Assembly (NCBI GenBank): GCA_000224765.2
Contig: AGAU01000041.1
Span: 16,880-80,879, forward strand
Origin: SAR324 cluster bacterium JCVI-SC AAA005
GTDB taxonomy: Bacteria; SAR324; NAC60-12
DNA length: 64,000 nt
Reading direction: 5' to 3'
The first letter of the stretch is position 1, and the number at the start of each line of letters is the position of its first letter. The notes beneath the pieces were generated by a model that made no database searches, had not been told where the DNA came from, and worked only from the letters and a program-made list of their open reading frames with translations. Shown in pieces: positions 1 through 9,365 of the stretch. The position numbers and the translations under genes were made by a program.

Positions 1-1038
1 TTTGGTAGTGCAGTTGCCTTAGAACATTTGTCGCTAGAGATTAAGCCGGGAGAGTTCGTGACTTTTCTGGGGCCTTCGGGTTGTGGGAAATCAACCACTC
101 TTCGTATTTTAGGTGGCTTTGAGCGGCCGGATACAGGTCGGGTGATTCTAGATGGCGAAGATGTGACTCATCAGCCTCCTGAAAGACGCCATGTGAACAT
201 GGTCTTTCAGGATTATGCCTTGTTTCCTCATATGACTGTCCGACAAAATATCTCTTTCTCATTGGAGTTGAAAGGCATTGACAAGGTAGCGATTAGACAG
301 CAGGTGGATGAGATCATGTCATTTTTGGAGCTTAAAGATTACGGGCATCGTTATCCAGGCCAATTGTCTGGTGGTCAGCGACAAAGAGTAGCGTTGGCTC
401 GAGCTCTTGCTCCCGATCCGGTCTTGCTGCTACTTGATGAACCATTGGCAGCATTGGATGCTAAATTACGTGGCCAGGTTCAGTGTGAATTGAAGTCCAT
501 ACAGCGACAGACTGACAAGACTTTCTGCTTTGTTACGCATGATCAGGATGAAGCTCTAACCATGTCTGACCGAATTATTGTGATGAACATTGGAAGAGTA
601 GAACAGGATGGTTCACCAGAAGAATTGTATTTTCACCCTGCTACCCGCTTCGTAGCAGATTTTATAGGTGAGACAAATTTCCTGAATGGCAAGTTGATCA
701 GTCAAGAAAATGGTGTAGTTAAAATGGATTGGTTTGGACACACATTCCTCGGTTACTCAACTGGAATTATGCCAATAAATAGCTCGCAAATCACAGCATC
801 AGTCAGATTAGAGAGATTAGAATTTCATCAAAAGTGTCCTGATCAAGTGAATCAAGTAAAAGGGAAACTGGTAAATAGAACCTTCCTTGGTAGTAGGATG
901 CTTGTCGATTTTCATGTTGAGGGAACTGCTGATGAAAATTTGCGAGCCTTTGTAGATCCGGACCTTGGAAAGTCTATTGGGGAAAACTTGATTTGGGCTT
1001 CATGGAATCCAAAGAGCATGGCAATTCTAAAGGACTAG
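1..1038 (+). CDS. ABC transporter ATP-binding protein, PotA/spermidine-iron type (5' end outside window)
   Basis: The reading frame is open from base 1, so the true start lies upstream; the first in-window start-like codon (TTG at 28) is internal. Seen in order: Walker A GPSGCGKST at about visible residue 24, Q-loop (VFQDYALFP), signature [15 protein letters not shown], Walker B LLLLDEPLAALD, H-loop FVTHDQDEA, and a C-terminal extension of about 110 residues that fits a TOBE domain. This is the CUT1/PotA/FbpC class that energises import of polyamines, iron, phosphonates or sugars. The cognate permeases and binding protein are presumably upstream and not visible, so the substrate cannot be named. 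The stop TAG is at 1036-1038. Confidence 0.93.
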   Translation, partial: FGSAVALEHLSLEIKPGEFVTFLGPSGCGKSTTLRILGGFERPDTGRVILDGEDVTHQPPERRHVNMVFQDYALFPHMTVRQNISFSLELKGIDKVAIRQQVDEIMSFLELKDYGHRYPGQLSGGQRQRVALARALAPDPVLLLLDEPLAALDAKLRGQVQCELKSIQRQTDKTFCFVTHDQDEALTMSDRIIVMNIGRVEQDGSPEELYFHPATRFVADFIGETNFLNGKLISQENGVVKMDWFGHTFLGYSTGIMPINSSQITASVRLERLEFHQKCPDQVNQVKGKLVNRTFLGSRMLVDFHVEGTADENLRAFVDPDLGKSIGENLIWASWNPKSMAILKD

Positions 1039-1257
1039 ACCATGTATCGTACTGACGAAAGAATTGGTGCTTAACTTAAGGAAAATTATAAAGTTAATTC
1101 TATTTTTTCCTGATAAAACTTCTGATCCTTACTTGATCTATCCTCAGACTTTCATTCGAATATTTTCAGTCAAGCCTCTAAAATAACTGGTTCAATAAAG
1201 CCTTCATTTAGATTAAAAATTAAATGTGAAGTTTGAAACTCACTTAGAGTCATATAA

Positions 1258-2454
1258 GTGACTCAACACGTAAGAAACAAAGCAACTATTTATTGCTATT
1301 GGCTGATGAGCCTCTACGGTGTTTCAATCGTTATGATTGGGACTCTAGTTCCTGAGCTCTTGCGATATTTTGAAGTTTCCCTCAGTGACATTGGATTTCT
1401 AATGACAATTCAATGCTTTGGGGGAATTTTAGCTTTGTTTCTGGGGAGTCGTTTTGCTGAGAAAGTTAAAAAATCATTAATCATTCCGATTGCATTTGGA
1501 TTCCTAGGACTAGGCTTTTTGGTTGTAGGGTATTCATCTTCGTTTCTAGTATTGCAAACAGCTTTCTTCTTAACGGGTTTCTTCATTAGAATTACAGATA
1601 TTTTTTTGAATGCTTTTGTAGGTCAACTACACCAGAAAAAGAGTGGGGTCTACTTAAATCGCCTGCATATGTTTTTTAGTATTGGAGCGTTTACTGGCCC
1701 ATTCTATTCTGGAATACTTATAAAACTAGATTTTCATTGGCAGCAAATCTATTCAATAATTGGCATTCTTTTCGTTGTGTCTGGGTTGCTAGGATGTCGG
1801 TTCATTTTGCCAATTGGAAAAATGGACCTGATACGGTCACCGCAAAATAAAGTCTCGTTAAATTTCCTAGAAATTATCCAAGATCCCAAGATTTGGATTC
1901 TTGGTGCTACCCTCTTATTCTATTCGTTCCATCAGCTATCCGTCACGGTTTGGTTACCTTACTATTTGGAGGACTCACTCGGGGCTTCTAAGGAAATGGC
2001 GAATCTTGCTATTTCCCTATTCTGGTTTGGAATAATTTTGGGGAGGTTTTTCGTTTCCATCATCGTGAAAAATCAGGACCCTGTAAGATTGCTTTCCTTG
2101 GGATCTTTTGTGGGTGCCGTTTTGTTAGTTGTTGGCATTTATTCTAGAGACATATTGCTAACCACGAGCGCCTATTTCTTGGTTGGTTTGCTGACGGGTG
2201 CGGTTATTCCGTTAGCATTCACAATTTGCTATAAGATATTTCCTGAAGTAATCGCTCTGGCAACCACTTTTTTGTCAATTTTCCTGCTCTCTGGACAAAT
2301 GGTCGGACCGTGGCTATTGGGTGTCAGCGCAGAGATGTTTTCAATCAATTATGCTATTTTCTTGACAGTGATTACTCTGTTTGGCTGTACCCTTGTTTGG
2401 AAGTTGGTTAGCTTTCCAATTACTAATATCCCCACAAAGCCTGCCCTGAGATGA
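1258..2454 (+). CDS. Major facilitator superfamily transporter
   Basis: A 398-residue, strongly hydrophobic protein with about twelve predicted membrane segments. The early loop (SRFAEKVKKS) and the N-terminal layout of a long first half, a charged central loop near residue 195 (KMDLIRSPQNK) and a second half of six segments are typical of MFS secondary carriers. The start is a GTG at 1258 with only a weak AGAG upstream; an ATG in the first helix (LMSLYG) would truncate it. It stands alone between unrelated genes, with 219 bases upstream in which I see nothing else. Substrate unknown; the fold resembles sugar or metabolite carriers, but that is not shown. Confidence 0.85.
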   Translation: MTQHVRNKATIYCYWLMSLYGVSIVMIGTLVPELLRYFEVSLSDIGFLMTIQCFGGILALFLGSRFAEKVKKSLIIPIAFGFLGLGFLVVGYSSSFLVLQTAFFLTGFFIRITDIFLNAFVGQLHQKKSGVYLNRLHMFFSIGAFTGPFYSGILIKLDFHWQQIYSIIGILFVVSGLLGCRFILPIGKMDLIRSPQNKVSLNFLEIIQDPKIWILGATLLFYSFHQLSVTVWLPYYLEDSLGASKEMANLAISLFWFGIILGRFFVSIIVKNQDPVRLLSLGSFVGAVLLVVGIYSRDILLTTSAYFLVGLLTGAVIPLAFTICYKIFPEVIALATTFLSIFLLSGQMVGPWLLGVSAEMFSINYAIFLTVITLFGCTLVWKLVSFPITNIPTKPALR

Positions 2455-2736
2455 AGAACTTTAGATACATCTCATTCAATTTTAAAAACCTTTCATGCAC
2501 CTTCTCTACTCGTCAACGTACTTAACTGAATCACTAAAATCTTAAGCCTATTGATAAGACATAACCCCCATTATTTACGCCCAAGATTGCTTCTCCTGCT
2601 ACATCCCTTCGACTCACTACGCTCTCTGAATTCAAATCAAATTGGTATGAATTTTTCAGCAATATCATAGGTAATCTTTTTCTGCTGGAAGATTAGAAAT
2701 TGATTTTGTTGATTATTTATAATTTGAGGAATAGCT

Positions 2737-2847
2737 ATGAGCCCAAATAATGATGGAAGAAATGTCTTTCTGTGGATGGTATTTATGGGATTTATCTTTG
2801 TCTCTTTAGTTGTTCTAGAACGAGTCATGGAGGTCCCACAAATTTGA
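2737..2847 (+). CDS. Small single-pass membrane protein (36 aa)
   Basis: A short open frame begins at ATG 2737 after a good Shine-Dalgarno (TTGAGGAAT, 8 bases before the start) and ends at TGA 2845-2847. The protein has a polar N-terminus (MSPNNDGRN), one hydrophobic segment of about 19 residues (FLWMVFMGFIFVSLVVL) and a short charged tail (ERVMEVPQI). That is the layout of bacterial small membrane proteins. I do not recognise the family. It lies alone in the space between the MFS carrier and the pentapeptide protein. The ribosome site and clean membrane segment are the only support; chance is possible at this length. Confidence 0.5.
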   Translation: MSPNNDGRNVFLWMVFMGFIFVSLVVLERVMEVPQI

Positions 2848-3199
2848 TGAGGATGGGGGAATTGGAAATGGCTATTTCGCTGGAGCCTTCATTATTCGTT
2901 TGAATTGCAAAACTTGACTTTATCAAAAAAGTAGATTCTTTCTCGGCTATGACTTTAGCCATTCTGAAGACTGATTCCTGTACTATTGTGAAAACCATAT
3001 GAAGGGCCATAGAAACTTTTTTATTTAGTTGATTTTGCATGGTCCTCATTTTTCATTGAAACGGTCTCTCCTTGAAACCTTCCTTGAGGTTCCAGCAATT
3101 GGATATTATGATGAGGGTCAAATCAGAATAACTTAATAATTAAGATTTTAATCTAAAATTACGACTAGTTAGTTATCTTATAAATTCTACGTGCCCAAA
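2848..3199. other. Intergenic stretch, no supported gene
   Basis: About 350 bases between the small membrane protein and the pentapeptide protein. A 74-codon minus-strand frame (2825-3049) is open but resembles nothing known and overlaps the small protein, so I do not call it. The last 80 bases before the pentapeptide gene are very AT-rich and probably hold its promoter, but no clear -35/-10 pair stands out. Confidence 0.4.
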
Positions 3200-3847
3200 A
3201 TGAAGAAAAAATCATCTAACAAGATACTAGTAACGGGAATAGGTCTTTGCTTCTTGGTTATGCCTGTATTTGCATTCGAACAGAATGATCTGGACAAGTT
3301 ACATCGAACCAATGAATGCATTCGTTGCGATTTGAGTGGTGCAGATTTGCGATCTGCAAATTTAAGCCGTGCTAACCTTAGGTCATCAAATCTTTCAGGT
3401 GCAAACCTGCGGGGAGCTTCCTTAGACGAGGTGAATTTGAGTTTGGCAAATCTCAGTGAAGCAGAGTTGGTTGGCTCAAATCTCCGAAGATCTAACCTTC
3501 GTGGGGCGGATTTAAGTGCTTCCGATTTGAGTGCTGCGGATTTCTCATCTTCCGATTTCCGTGAAGTGGATCTTACGGGAGCAAATCTAAGAGGGTCAGA
3601 TTCACGGGCAACTGATTTTTGGAAGGCGAACTTTAAGCAAGCAAATATTAGAAGAGCTGACATGCGTGAAGCGAATCTGTTTGGGACAGATTTTAGTCTG
3701 GCCGACATTCGTGGGGCGAATCTCAGCTATACAGATCTAGAAAGTGCGAGCCTTGCAGGTGCGGATATGAGAGAAGCGCGAATGCTTGGTGCAAGACTTT
3801 GTAAGACTAAAATGCCAAACAAAGAGATGAATCATTCAGGTTGTTAA
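3200..3847 (+). CDS. Secreted pentapeptide-repeat protein
   Basis: The protein begins with a signal peptide (MKKKSSNK, hydrophobic core to VFA, probable cleavage before FEQND). It is followed by a conserved entry motif, LDKLHRTNECIRCDLSGADL-like with two Cys spaced C-x2-C, then about thirty A(D/N)Lxx-type pentapeptides that should fold as a right-handed quadrilateral beta-helix. It ends with a short cap containing two further Cys (LCKTKMPN...SGC). ATG 3200 is preferred because it starts the signal peptide; a GTG at 3191 is in frame. Function unknown: exported pentapeptide proteins are often structural or binding proteins. A cytosolic relative with the same entry motif and Cys-ended cap lies at 31579-31986. 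Confidence 0.85.
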   Translation: MKKKSSNKILVTGIGLCFLVMPVFAFEQNDLDKLHRTNECIRCDLSGADLRSANLSRANLRSSNLSGANLRGASLDEVNLSLANLSEAELVGSNLRRSNLRGADLSASDLSAADFSSSDFREVDLTGANLRGSDSRATDFWKANFKQANIRRADMREANLFGTDFSLADIRGANLSYTDLESASLAGADMREARMLGARLCKTKMPNKEMNHSGC

Positions 3848-4112
3848 TCTACTACCTTCATATAGAGATAAAGCGGATCCGTTTATCCTTAATTATTGAA
3901 GATTGCAAACAATTAATCGGTGTTCTTGGCACCAAGCTTTTTGCAGAAAAACTACTCCAAGCTCATTCCTTCGCTCAGTTGGGTAATTACCCTATCTTGA
4001 TCTTGAATCCTCACTTGTCAAAGCGAGAAGACGACGAGTATTCTTATACTTTACTTTTACAGAAATACTCATAAATAGGTACACAGACAAACAGGAAAAC
4101 AACACAGGTCCC

Positions 4113-4700
4113 TTGGCAAAGCTTTATTTTTACTACTCAGCTATGAACGCCGGCAAAACCACAACTTTACTGCAATCTAGCCACAATTATTTAGAAAGGG
4201 GGATGAACACCCTTTTGCTCAAACCGAAAATTGATGACCGAGAAGGGAAAAAAATTATTCGATCACGGATTGGACTCGAGGCGGAATCCCACGAATTCGA
4301 AAAAAATGATAATCTTTTTCAAGAAATAGCTAACCACCATAAAGCCAATCGACTCCACTGCGTGCTGGTGGATGAAGCACAGTTCCTCATAAGAAATCAG
4401 GTAAAGGATTTGGGAGAAGTGGTGGATCGATTGAAAATTCCAGTACTGTGTTACGGACTACGAACCGATTTTCTTGGCGAATTGTTTGAGGGAAGCAAGT
4501 GCTTGCTGGCGTGGGCCGATGAACTCAGAGAAATCAAGACAGTTTGCTACTGTGGTAAAAAAGCTATTATGACCGTTCGGTTAAATGAAGAGGGCAAGCC
4601 GATTAAAGCTGGTGAGCAGATCCACATTGGTGGCAATGAAAGTTATGTTTCCATGTGCCGACGCCACTTTAAATCAAGCTTGGGTTTCAGCGAAGAATAA
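4113..4700 (+). CDS. tdk: Thymidine kinase (type II)
   Basis: A cytosolic 195-residue enzyme that phosphorylates thymidine to dTMP for salvage. Clear family marks: the P-loop [13 protein letters not shown] near residue 9, the Walker B/catalytic segment VDEAQFL near 90 with the general-base Glu, the lasso/thymidine-binding segment CYGLRTDF near 112, and a Zn site with Cys pairs (VCYCGKKA and MCRRHF). Length is normal for the family. The start is TTG at 4113, since the N-terminus [14 protein letters not shown] matches the family beginning. The downstream MOSC gene starts 8 bases after its stop, suggesting one transcript. Confidence 0.96.
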   Translation: MAKLYFYYSAMNAGKTTTLLQSSHNYLERGMNTLLLKPKIDDREGKKIIRSRIGLEAESHEFEKNDNLFQEIANHHKANRLHCVLVDEAQFLIRNQVKDLGEVVDRLKIPVLCYGLRTDFLGELFEGSKCLLAWADELREIKTVCYCGKKAIMTVRLNEEGKPIKAGEQIHIGGNESYVSMCRRHFKSSLGFSEE

Positions 4701-4708
4701 AGGGAGAA

Positions 4709-5317
4709 ATGTCTGCCAGAATACTCTCGATTTCCACTGGAAGGGTTGCGGCCTTAGTACTCCCAAATTCTCACAAGGGGTCCCAGGAAACTACAAAGTC
4801 TGCGATCGTAAAGAGTCCGGTTTCCAGTCTGCAAGACCCGCTTTCGATCGAATGTCAGCCGATGGGCTTGGAAGGGGATGAGCAGGCAGACCATTCAGTA
4901 CACGGGGGTAAAGATAAGGCAGTTTATTGCTATCCTGCGGAACACTATCCTTTTTGGAAGGATGCCCTGAAAACTACTGAGAATAAGCTCTTTCAGCTGA
5001 ATCAACATGGAGCCTTTGGAGAAAATTTGACTATCGAGGGACTGACCGAAGCACATGTCTACGTCGGGGATGTCTGGCAGATTAAAGAGGTGCAACTAGA
5101 AATAAAGGCGCCGCGGGAACCTTGCTTTAAGTTCAATTTGCTCATGGGTGATCGCTTGGCAGGAAAGAAAATGTTTTCCGGGGGTCTGAGTGGTTGGTAC
5201 CTCTCGGTACTCAGTCCTGGTGTTTTAAAAGCAGGCGATCAAATCTCAGTGATCGCAGGCCCCAGAGAAAAGTCAATTGAGGAAGTGTTCAAAGAGTTGG
5301 GACGCAAAACGGTTTGA
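4709..5317 (+). CDS. MOSC-domain protein (YiiM-like)
   Basis: A 202-residue protein carrying the MOSC fold, which binds the molybdenum cofactor sulfur or moves sulfur or reduces N-hydroxylated compounds. Visible marks: GLEGDEQADHSVHGGKDKAV near residue 52, YPFWKD, the segment GAFGENLTIEGL near 95, and APREPCFKF near 130 with the conserved Cys of this family (YiiM uses it in catalysis). It has a good ribosome site (AGGGAG) 4 bases before the ATG and follows thymidine kinase closely. The short form without a beta-barrel domain is closest to YiiM, an N-hydroxylated purine reductase. That function is inferred. Confidence 0.9.
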   Translation: MSARILSISTGRVAALVLPNSHKGSQETTKSAIVKSPVSSLQDPLSIECQPMGLEGDEQADHSVHGGKDKAVYCYPAEHYPFWKDALKTTENKLFQLNQHGAFGENLTIEGLTEAHVYVGDVWQIKEVQLEIKAPREPCFKFNLLMGDRLAGKKMFSGGLSGWYLSVLSPGVLKAGDQISVIAGPREKSIEEVFKELGRKTV

Positions 5318-5415
5318 AATCAACCACTGATTCAGTTTCAACTTCTCTTTCTAATACTTGGTGGGAAAATTCAAAGGTCAGTTCAGCTTCAATAAACGAC
5401 TCAGTGTTGTTTTTT

Positions 5416-5820
5416 TCACCAATCATAATAAGGTAACAAATCTTTCAAAATAATTTTTTTATCTGCATCTAGTACTATCTCAGCTTCTAGATTGCTCTCA
5501 TCGGTTTCCCGCATCAGTTGACGGCAATTCCCAGACGGAGGGATAACAGATACTGATCCTGCTTCATTTTTCCAGACTGCTGCGATCCTCTTAATTTCAT
5601 ATTCCCCGTTTGTAATCATCGCGGCAATTGCAGCAGTTTCTGCACAAAAGGTGTTTGATCCGCAATCGACACAGACTCCGTAATATAATTGATTATTTCT
5701 CGAAAGTAGTGCACACCCTACATCTGCAAAGAGGTTACCTTTTACTCTTTTTGATTTGATGACAGAAGCTGCTTCTCTGATAAGAGTTTGGTTCAAAAAA
5801 TCATTCATAAAAGTCAGCAA
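5416..5820 (-). CDS. Cytidine deaminase-like protein with one zinc-ligand Cys replaced by Ser
   Basis: A 134-residue small protein of the cytidine/blasticidin deaminase fold. The catalytic CAE box is present (TFCAETAAIAAM near residue 60). The second zinc box should read P-C-x-x-C, but reads PPSGNCRQLM: the first Cys is Ser (TCT, one base from TGT). In B. subtilis Cdd the equivalent Cys is one of three thiolate ligands. The enzyme may be impaired, bind zinc differently or use another substrate, or the base may be a sequencing error. It sits alone on the minus strand, close to the DapA-family gene but convergent with the MOSC gene. Fold assignment is good; activity is uncertain. Confidence 0.82.
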   Translation of the reverse strand: MLTFMNDFLNQTLIREAASVIKSKRVKGNLFADVGCALLSRNNQLYYGVCVDCGSNTFCAETAAIAAMITNGEYEIKRIAAVWKNEAGSVSVIPPSGNCRQLMRETDESNLEAEIVLDADKKIILKDLLPYYDW

Positions 5821-5965
5821 ATATATATGAAAAATTGGAAAAAATTTAATTAAGTCTATAGAGATTAGCTAAGGTTAAATAAAAAATATTTCTTTTTACA
5901 AAGTTTGTTGCCGAGCAATGGGCATTAAGCTTGAACGTAAAACTGCTGTAAATTAAAGAAATCTG

Positions 5966-6856
5966 TTAGGAACTTAATTCAATTCTAGCATTAATCAGGG
6001 AAGTCTTAATCACATTTTGCATCAAATCATTTGGATACGGCATAGGTTTTCGGGGATATGAACTGGGACACCCTTGTAGTTTTTGAATGTACTTAACACA
6101 AGCTGGCAGTAAATCGTGTTGAGTAGAATTCCAAACTTGTAGCAATTGTCTGTGCAATTCCAGAGCTTGCTCGTGATTTCCACTTCTGGAAGCATCCCAC
6201 AATTTCACGCAATGGCGTGGGCAAGCTGCTAACAGAGCTGCAATCGCACCTTTAGCGCCCAATTGAAAAGATGGATAAAGGAGCGCATCAACAGCAGTAA
6301 ATATAAGGTCTTCTGACTGGCTTTGTTCAAGGAGATCAGCTAACAGTTTCATGTCTCCAGCACTTTGCTTTACCCCAATCACATTTGGCACTTCACGTAG
6401 AATTCTACAAAGTAAGCTTGGAGTTAAATAAGTCCAAGGAACAACATTGTAAATGATGATGGGGATTTCAGTTTGCTCTGCCAACTCTCGAAAATGACAG
6501 ATCATAGATTCATCATCTGGACGGAATAGATAATGGACTGGTGTAACCTGTAAAGCATCTGCTCCGATTGATTTTGCGAGTTTCCCTCGCTCGATCGCTT
6601 CTTGGGTGCTGTTTACAATAATTCCGGCAATTACTGGTAAATCAGATCCCACTTCCTTAATGGCGCTATCAACCAATTGTCCAAACTCTTTTCGATTGAG
6701 TGTATGCCCTTCACCAGTGCTTCCCCCCACAGCTAGGCCATGACATCCGGAATGTTTCAGCCATTGAAACTGTTTTCTACAGCTTTCCAGGTCTATACTC
6801 CCAGAACTATCAAATGATGTGGTAGCGGGTGCTATAATGCCTTCTAATTTTCTCAT
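5966..6856 (-). CDS. Dihydrodipicolinate synthase/N-acetylneuraminate lyase (DapA) family aldolase
   Basis: A TIM-barrel class I aldolase. Seen: the pyruvate-site motif GGSTGEGHTL near residue 46, the Tyr segment IIYNVVPW near 135, and the Schiff-base Lys in VIGVKQSAGDM near 160. Length is normal. Start chosen at ATG 6856 (MRKLEG), which has GGAG 6 bases upstream; an in-frame TTG lies five codons earlier. It is divergent from the GH38 gene at 7047, across 190 AT-rich bases, so the pair may share control. The family covers DapA, NanA, KDG aldolase and many unassigned lyases; neighbours suggest sugar-acid or sialic-acid-like catabolism rather than lysine synthesis. Substrate not assignable. Confidence 0.9.
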   Translation of the reverse strand: MRKLEGIIAPATTSFDSSGSIDLESCRKQFQWLKHSGCHGLAVGGSTGEGHTLNRKEFGQLVDSAIKEVGSDLPVIAGIIVNSTQEAIERGKLAKSIGADALQVTPVHYLFRPDDESMICHFRELAEQTEIPIIIYNVVPWTYLTPSLLCRILREVPNVIGVKQSAGDMKLLADLLEQSQSEDLIFTAVDALLYPSFQLGAKGAIAALLAACPRHCVKLWDASRSGNHEQALELHRQLLQVWNSTQHDLLPACVKYIQKLQGCPSSYPRKPMPYPNDLMQNVIKTSLINARIELSS

Positions 6857-7046
6857 TGGTATCTCCATCAAGAATTTTGAGAGTGAAATTCTTCATTAAT
6901 TTGAAGTAATAATTTGTAGAATCAATTTTAGAAAAAAGTAAATTCTTCGAATATGCTAATAACGAATTTAAAAGATAAAATCAATTGACTTCGGAAAAAA
7001 TAGAATCAAATAGAATTGAATTTCTAACAACTTTTTTGGATCAAAA

Positions 7047-9224
7047 ATGCAAGAAACAACTATACATATGATTGGAAGTGCTCATATTGATCCAGTTTGG
7101 TATTGGTCCCGCCAGGCTGGAATGATTGAGGTACTATCTACATGTCGTACTGCATTGGAAATGTTGCAAAATTATGATGAGTTGATTTTTAGTTTGGGAG
7201 ATGTGTGGGTTTACGAAATTCTTGAAAAATATTGTCCTCAAGACTTAGAGATAATAAATAAATATATAGCCAACAGCAGATGGCATATACCCGGTGGTTG
7301 GTATGTTCAACCTGATTGTAATCTTATTAGTGAATCATCTTTTAAGAAACATATAGAGTTGGGGAAATCATTTTTCAGGAGAACCTTTTCAGTAGAAGTA
7401 AATGTTGGATTTAATGTTGATAGTTTTGGTCATTCTGCGTCAATCCCCGATATATTGGTCGAAGCTGGCTATGATAGTTATGTAATGATGCGACCAATGC
7501 AACATGAGATGGCACTACCAGAACCGATATTTATATGGGAAGGTAATGGAGGAGGAGAGGTAATGACATGGAGAATTCCGAGGAGCTATAACGCTGAATC
7601 CCCAGAAGTTCTAAAACAAAATATATTGAGCGCTTTAGAGGTTGCAAAAATTGATGTTCCACATGTTATGTGCTTTTACGGAATTGGAAATCATGGCGGA
7701 GGTCCTACACGCGAACTCATTGAATGGATTTTGGAAAATCAAGAATTCAGTAAAGATGTAAAACTAAAGTTTTCAAGCCCGAGGCAATTTTTTGATGCTG
7801 TGAAGCCTTGGAAAACGTTGTTACCACGTGTAAGCGGTGAGCTGCAAATGCATGCGATTGGTTGTTACTCTGTAGTTGGGGAAATCAAGAAAAAGCTGCA
7901 AGATGCTGAGTTGGCAATTGAGCAAGCTCAAAAAGCTTACAATGCTTTGGGTGAGCAGAAAAATATTGATTCTATCAATAATTGCTTCGAAAAGAATTGG
8001 AAACGGATTTTGTTCAATCAGTTCCACGATATTCTTGGAGGGACTTCAATTCAAGAAGCCTGCTTGGATACAGTTAACGAACTCTCAGGTGTGATTGTAG
8101 AGGGAGAAGATATTACCTCCACACTATGTATACAAAATCTAATGGATTCAGAAGAGCATCCATTGCAACGATTAAAAGTTTTTCGGTTTGGCAACTATGA
8201 TTATAATTCATTGGTTTATCATGAACCTTGGTTGCACCCTAGAGGATTTGAACAAAGCTTCAAAGGCACGCTTTTAGATGAGCTTGGTTCTTCTATTGAC
8301 TATCAATTGGTTCAACAGTCAGCCGTAAAAGGACCAGCGAGAGCTCTAATTTTCGAAACATCAATCAAATCTGGTCAACCTAAGGAATTTTATTTAGACC
8401 ACGAACATGAACCAAAAGAAGTAAAAACAGACATTTCCTGCAAGAACAAAGAAATTTCTAATTCGATTTTAACATCTAAAATTGGAACAGAAGGTAATTT
8501 TTTCAACCTCAACTTATTAATTTCTGAGGTGTTAAATTATGATTGGATTCAACTGCATGTGCTTGCAGATGAATCTGATACTTGGAGTCATGGAAAAAAG
8601 TATTTTGATACTCCTCCCGAGGGCGTTTTCAAAATCAAGAAAATTGTAATGGAGGAAATAGGTCCCTTAAGATCTATTGTTCGTCTCGATACTCAATATG
8701 GGTGCAGCCGAAGTAGTGTGAGGCTTGTTTTCTATAGGGAAAAGCCTTATGTAGATCTTTTAGTTGACTTGTACAACTTTGAACAGTTCAAACTAATTAA
8801 ATTGATCATACCAGCACCAAATACCCAGTTTAGGTATGATCGAATTGCAAGAGGATACTTAGAAAGGCCACAAAATCAACTAGAATTTCCATTTATGAAA
8901 TGGTCGTGGATTCCACATTCTAAACAGAACAAATTTACTAATGGTATGGGTATAATTTCACCACACTGTTTCAGCTGTTCTGGTAATGATGGTTTTTTTA
9001 ATTTGACCTTATTAAGATCTCCAACATTTGCTTGGCATGACCCTGCCAAAATTGAGGATCCTAATCGTTTTTATAATACTGACCAAGGTTTAAGTAGCTA
9101 TCGTATACGTATTTGTTTTGATATAAATATCGATCAAATGGATAAATATACTGATGAGACTTTGTATAAACCAAGATGTTATGATTGGACAAAAGGTATG
9201 AGACCTCACAGAATAGATGAATAG
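7047..9224 (+). CDS. Glycoside hydrolase family 38 alpha-mannosidase-like
   Basis: A 725-residue protein with the GH38 catalytic domain at the very N-terminus. The zinc-binding H-x-D is in GSAHIDPVWYW (residues 10-20). The predicted nucleophile Asp and its flanking Phe-Gly-His are in FNVDSFGHSASIPDIL near 130. The mid-domain sequence FNQFHDILGGTSI near 330 is a hallmark of the family. There is no signal peptide, so it is cytosolic. It is shorter than the 1,000-residue bacterial mannosidase at 23.2-26.3 kb and clearly a different subfamily (starts directly at the catalytic domain). It probably releases alpha-linked mannose from imported oligosaccharides; it is divergent from a DapA-family aldolase. 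Confidence 0.92.
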   Translation: MQETTIHMIGSAHIDPVWYWSRQAGMIEVLSTCRTALEMLQNYDELIFSLGDVWVYEILEKYCPQDLEIINKYIANSRWHIPGGWYVQPDCNLISESSFKKHIELGKSFFRRTFSVEVNVGFNVDSFGHSASIPDILVEAGYDSYVMMRPMQHEMALPEPIFIWEGNGGGEVMTWRIPRSYNAESPEVLKQNILSALEVAKIDVPHVMCFYGIGNHGGGPTRELIEWILENQEFSKDVKLKFSSPRQFFDAVKPWKTLLPRVSGELQMHAIGCYSVVGEIKKKLQDAELAIEQAQKAYNALGEQKNIDSINNCFEKNWKRILFNQFHDILGGTSIQEACLDTVNELSGVIVEGEDITSTLCIQNLMDSEEHPLQRLKVFRFGNYDYNSLVYHEPWLHPRGFEQSFKGTLLDELGSSIDYQLVQQSAVKGPARALIFETSIKSGQPKEFYLDHEHEPKEVKTDISCKNKEISNSILTSKIGTEGNFFNLNLLISEVLNYDWIQLHVLADESDTWSHGKKYFDTPPEGVFKIKKIVMEEIGPLRSIVRLDTQYGCSRSSVRLVFYREKPYVDLLVDLYNFEQFKLIKLIIPAPNTQFRYDRIARGYLERPQNQLEFPFMKWSWIPHSKQNKFTNGMGIISPHCFSCSGNDGFFNLTLLRSPTFAWHDPAKIEDPNRFYNTDQGLSSYRIRICFDINIDQMDKYTDETLYKPRCYDWTKGMRPHRIDE

Positions 9225-9365
9225 ATAGGATGACATCAGTGAGCGAGATTCTTGTGAATCAAATAATCCTATTAAAAATTGAGAATTCCTTAGTGTTAAT
9301 TAGCTCTCATCTAATAAAACATGCGTGTTTTAAGATTCCCACTACATAAAGACACAACGAAAGAT

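Noticed and set aside
2825..3049. 74-codon minus-strand frame
   Set aside because: No family resemblance, overlaps the end of the small membrane protein and has mixed starts; chance open frame likely.
3841..4074. 77-codon plus-strand frame after the pentapeptide gene
   Set aside because: TTG start overlapping the previous stop, no recognised motif or ribosome site; could be a fragment, but not supportable.
6872..7046. Shared operator in the gap between the DapA-family and GH38 genes
   Set aside because: Short repeats such as ATAGAAT recur in the AT-rich gap, but no convincing palindrome or promoter pair stands out.
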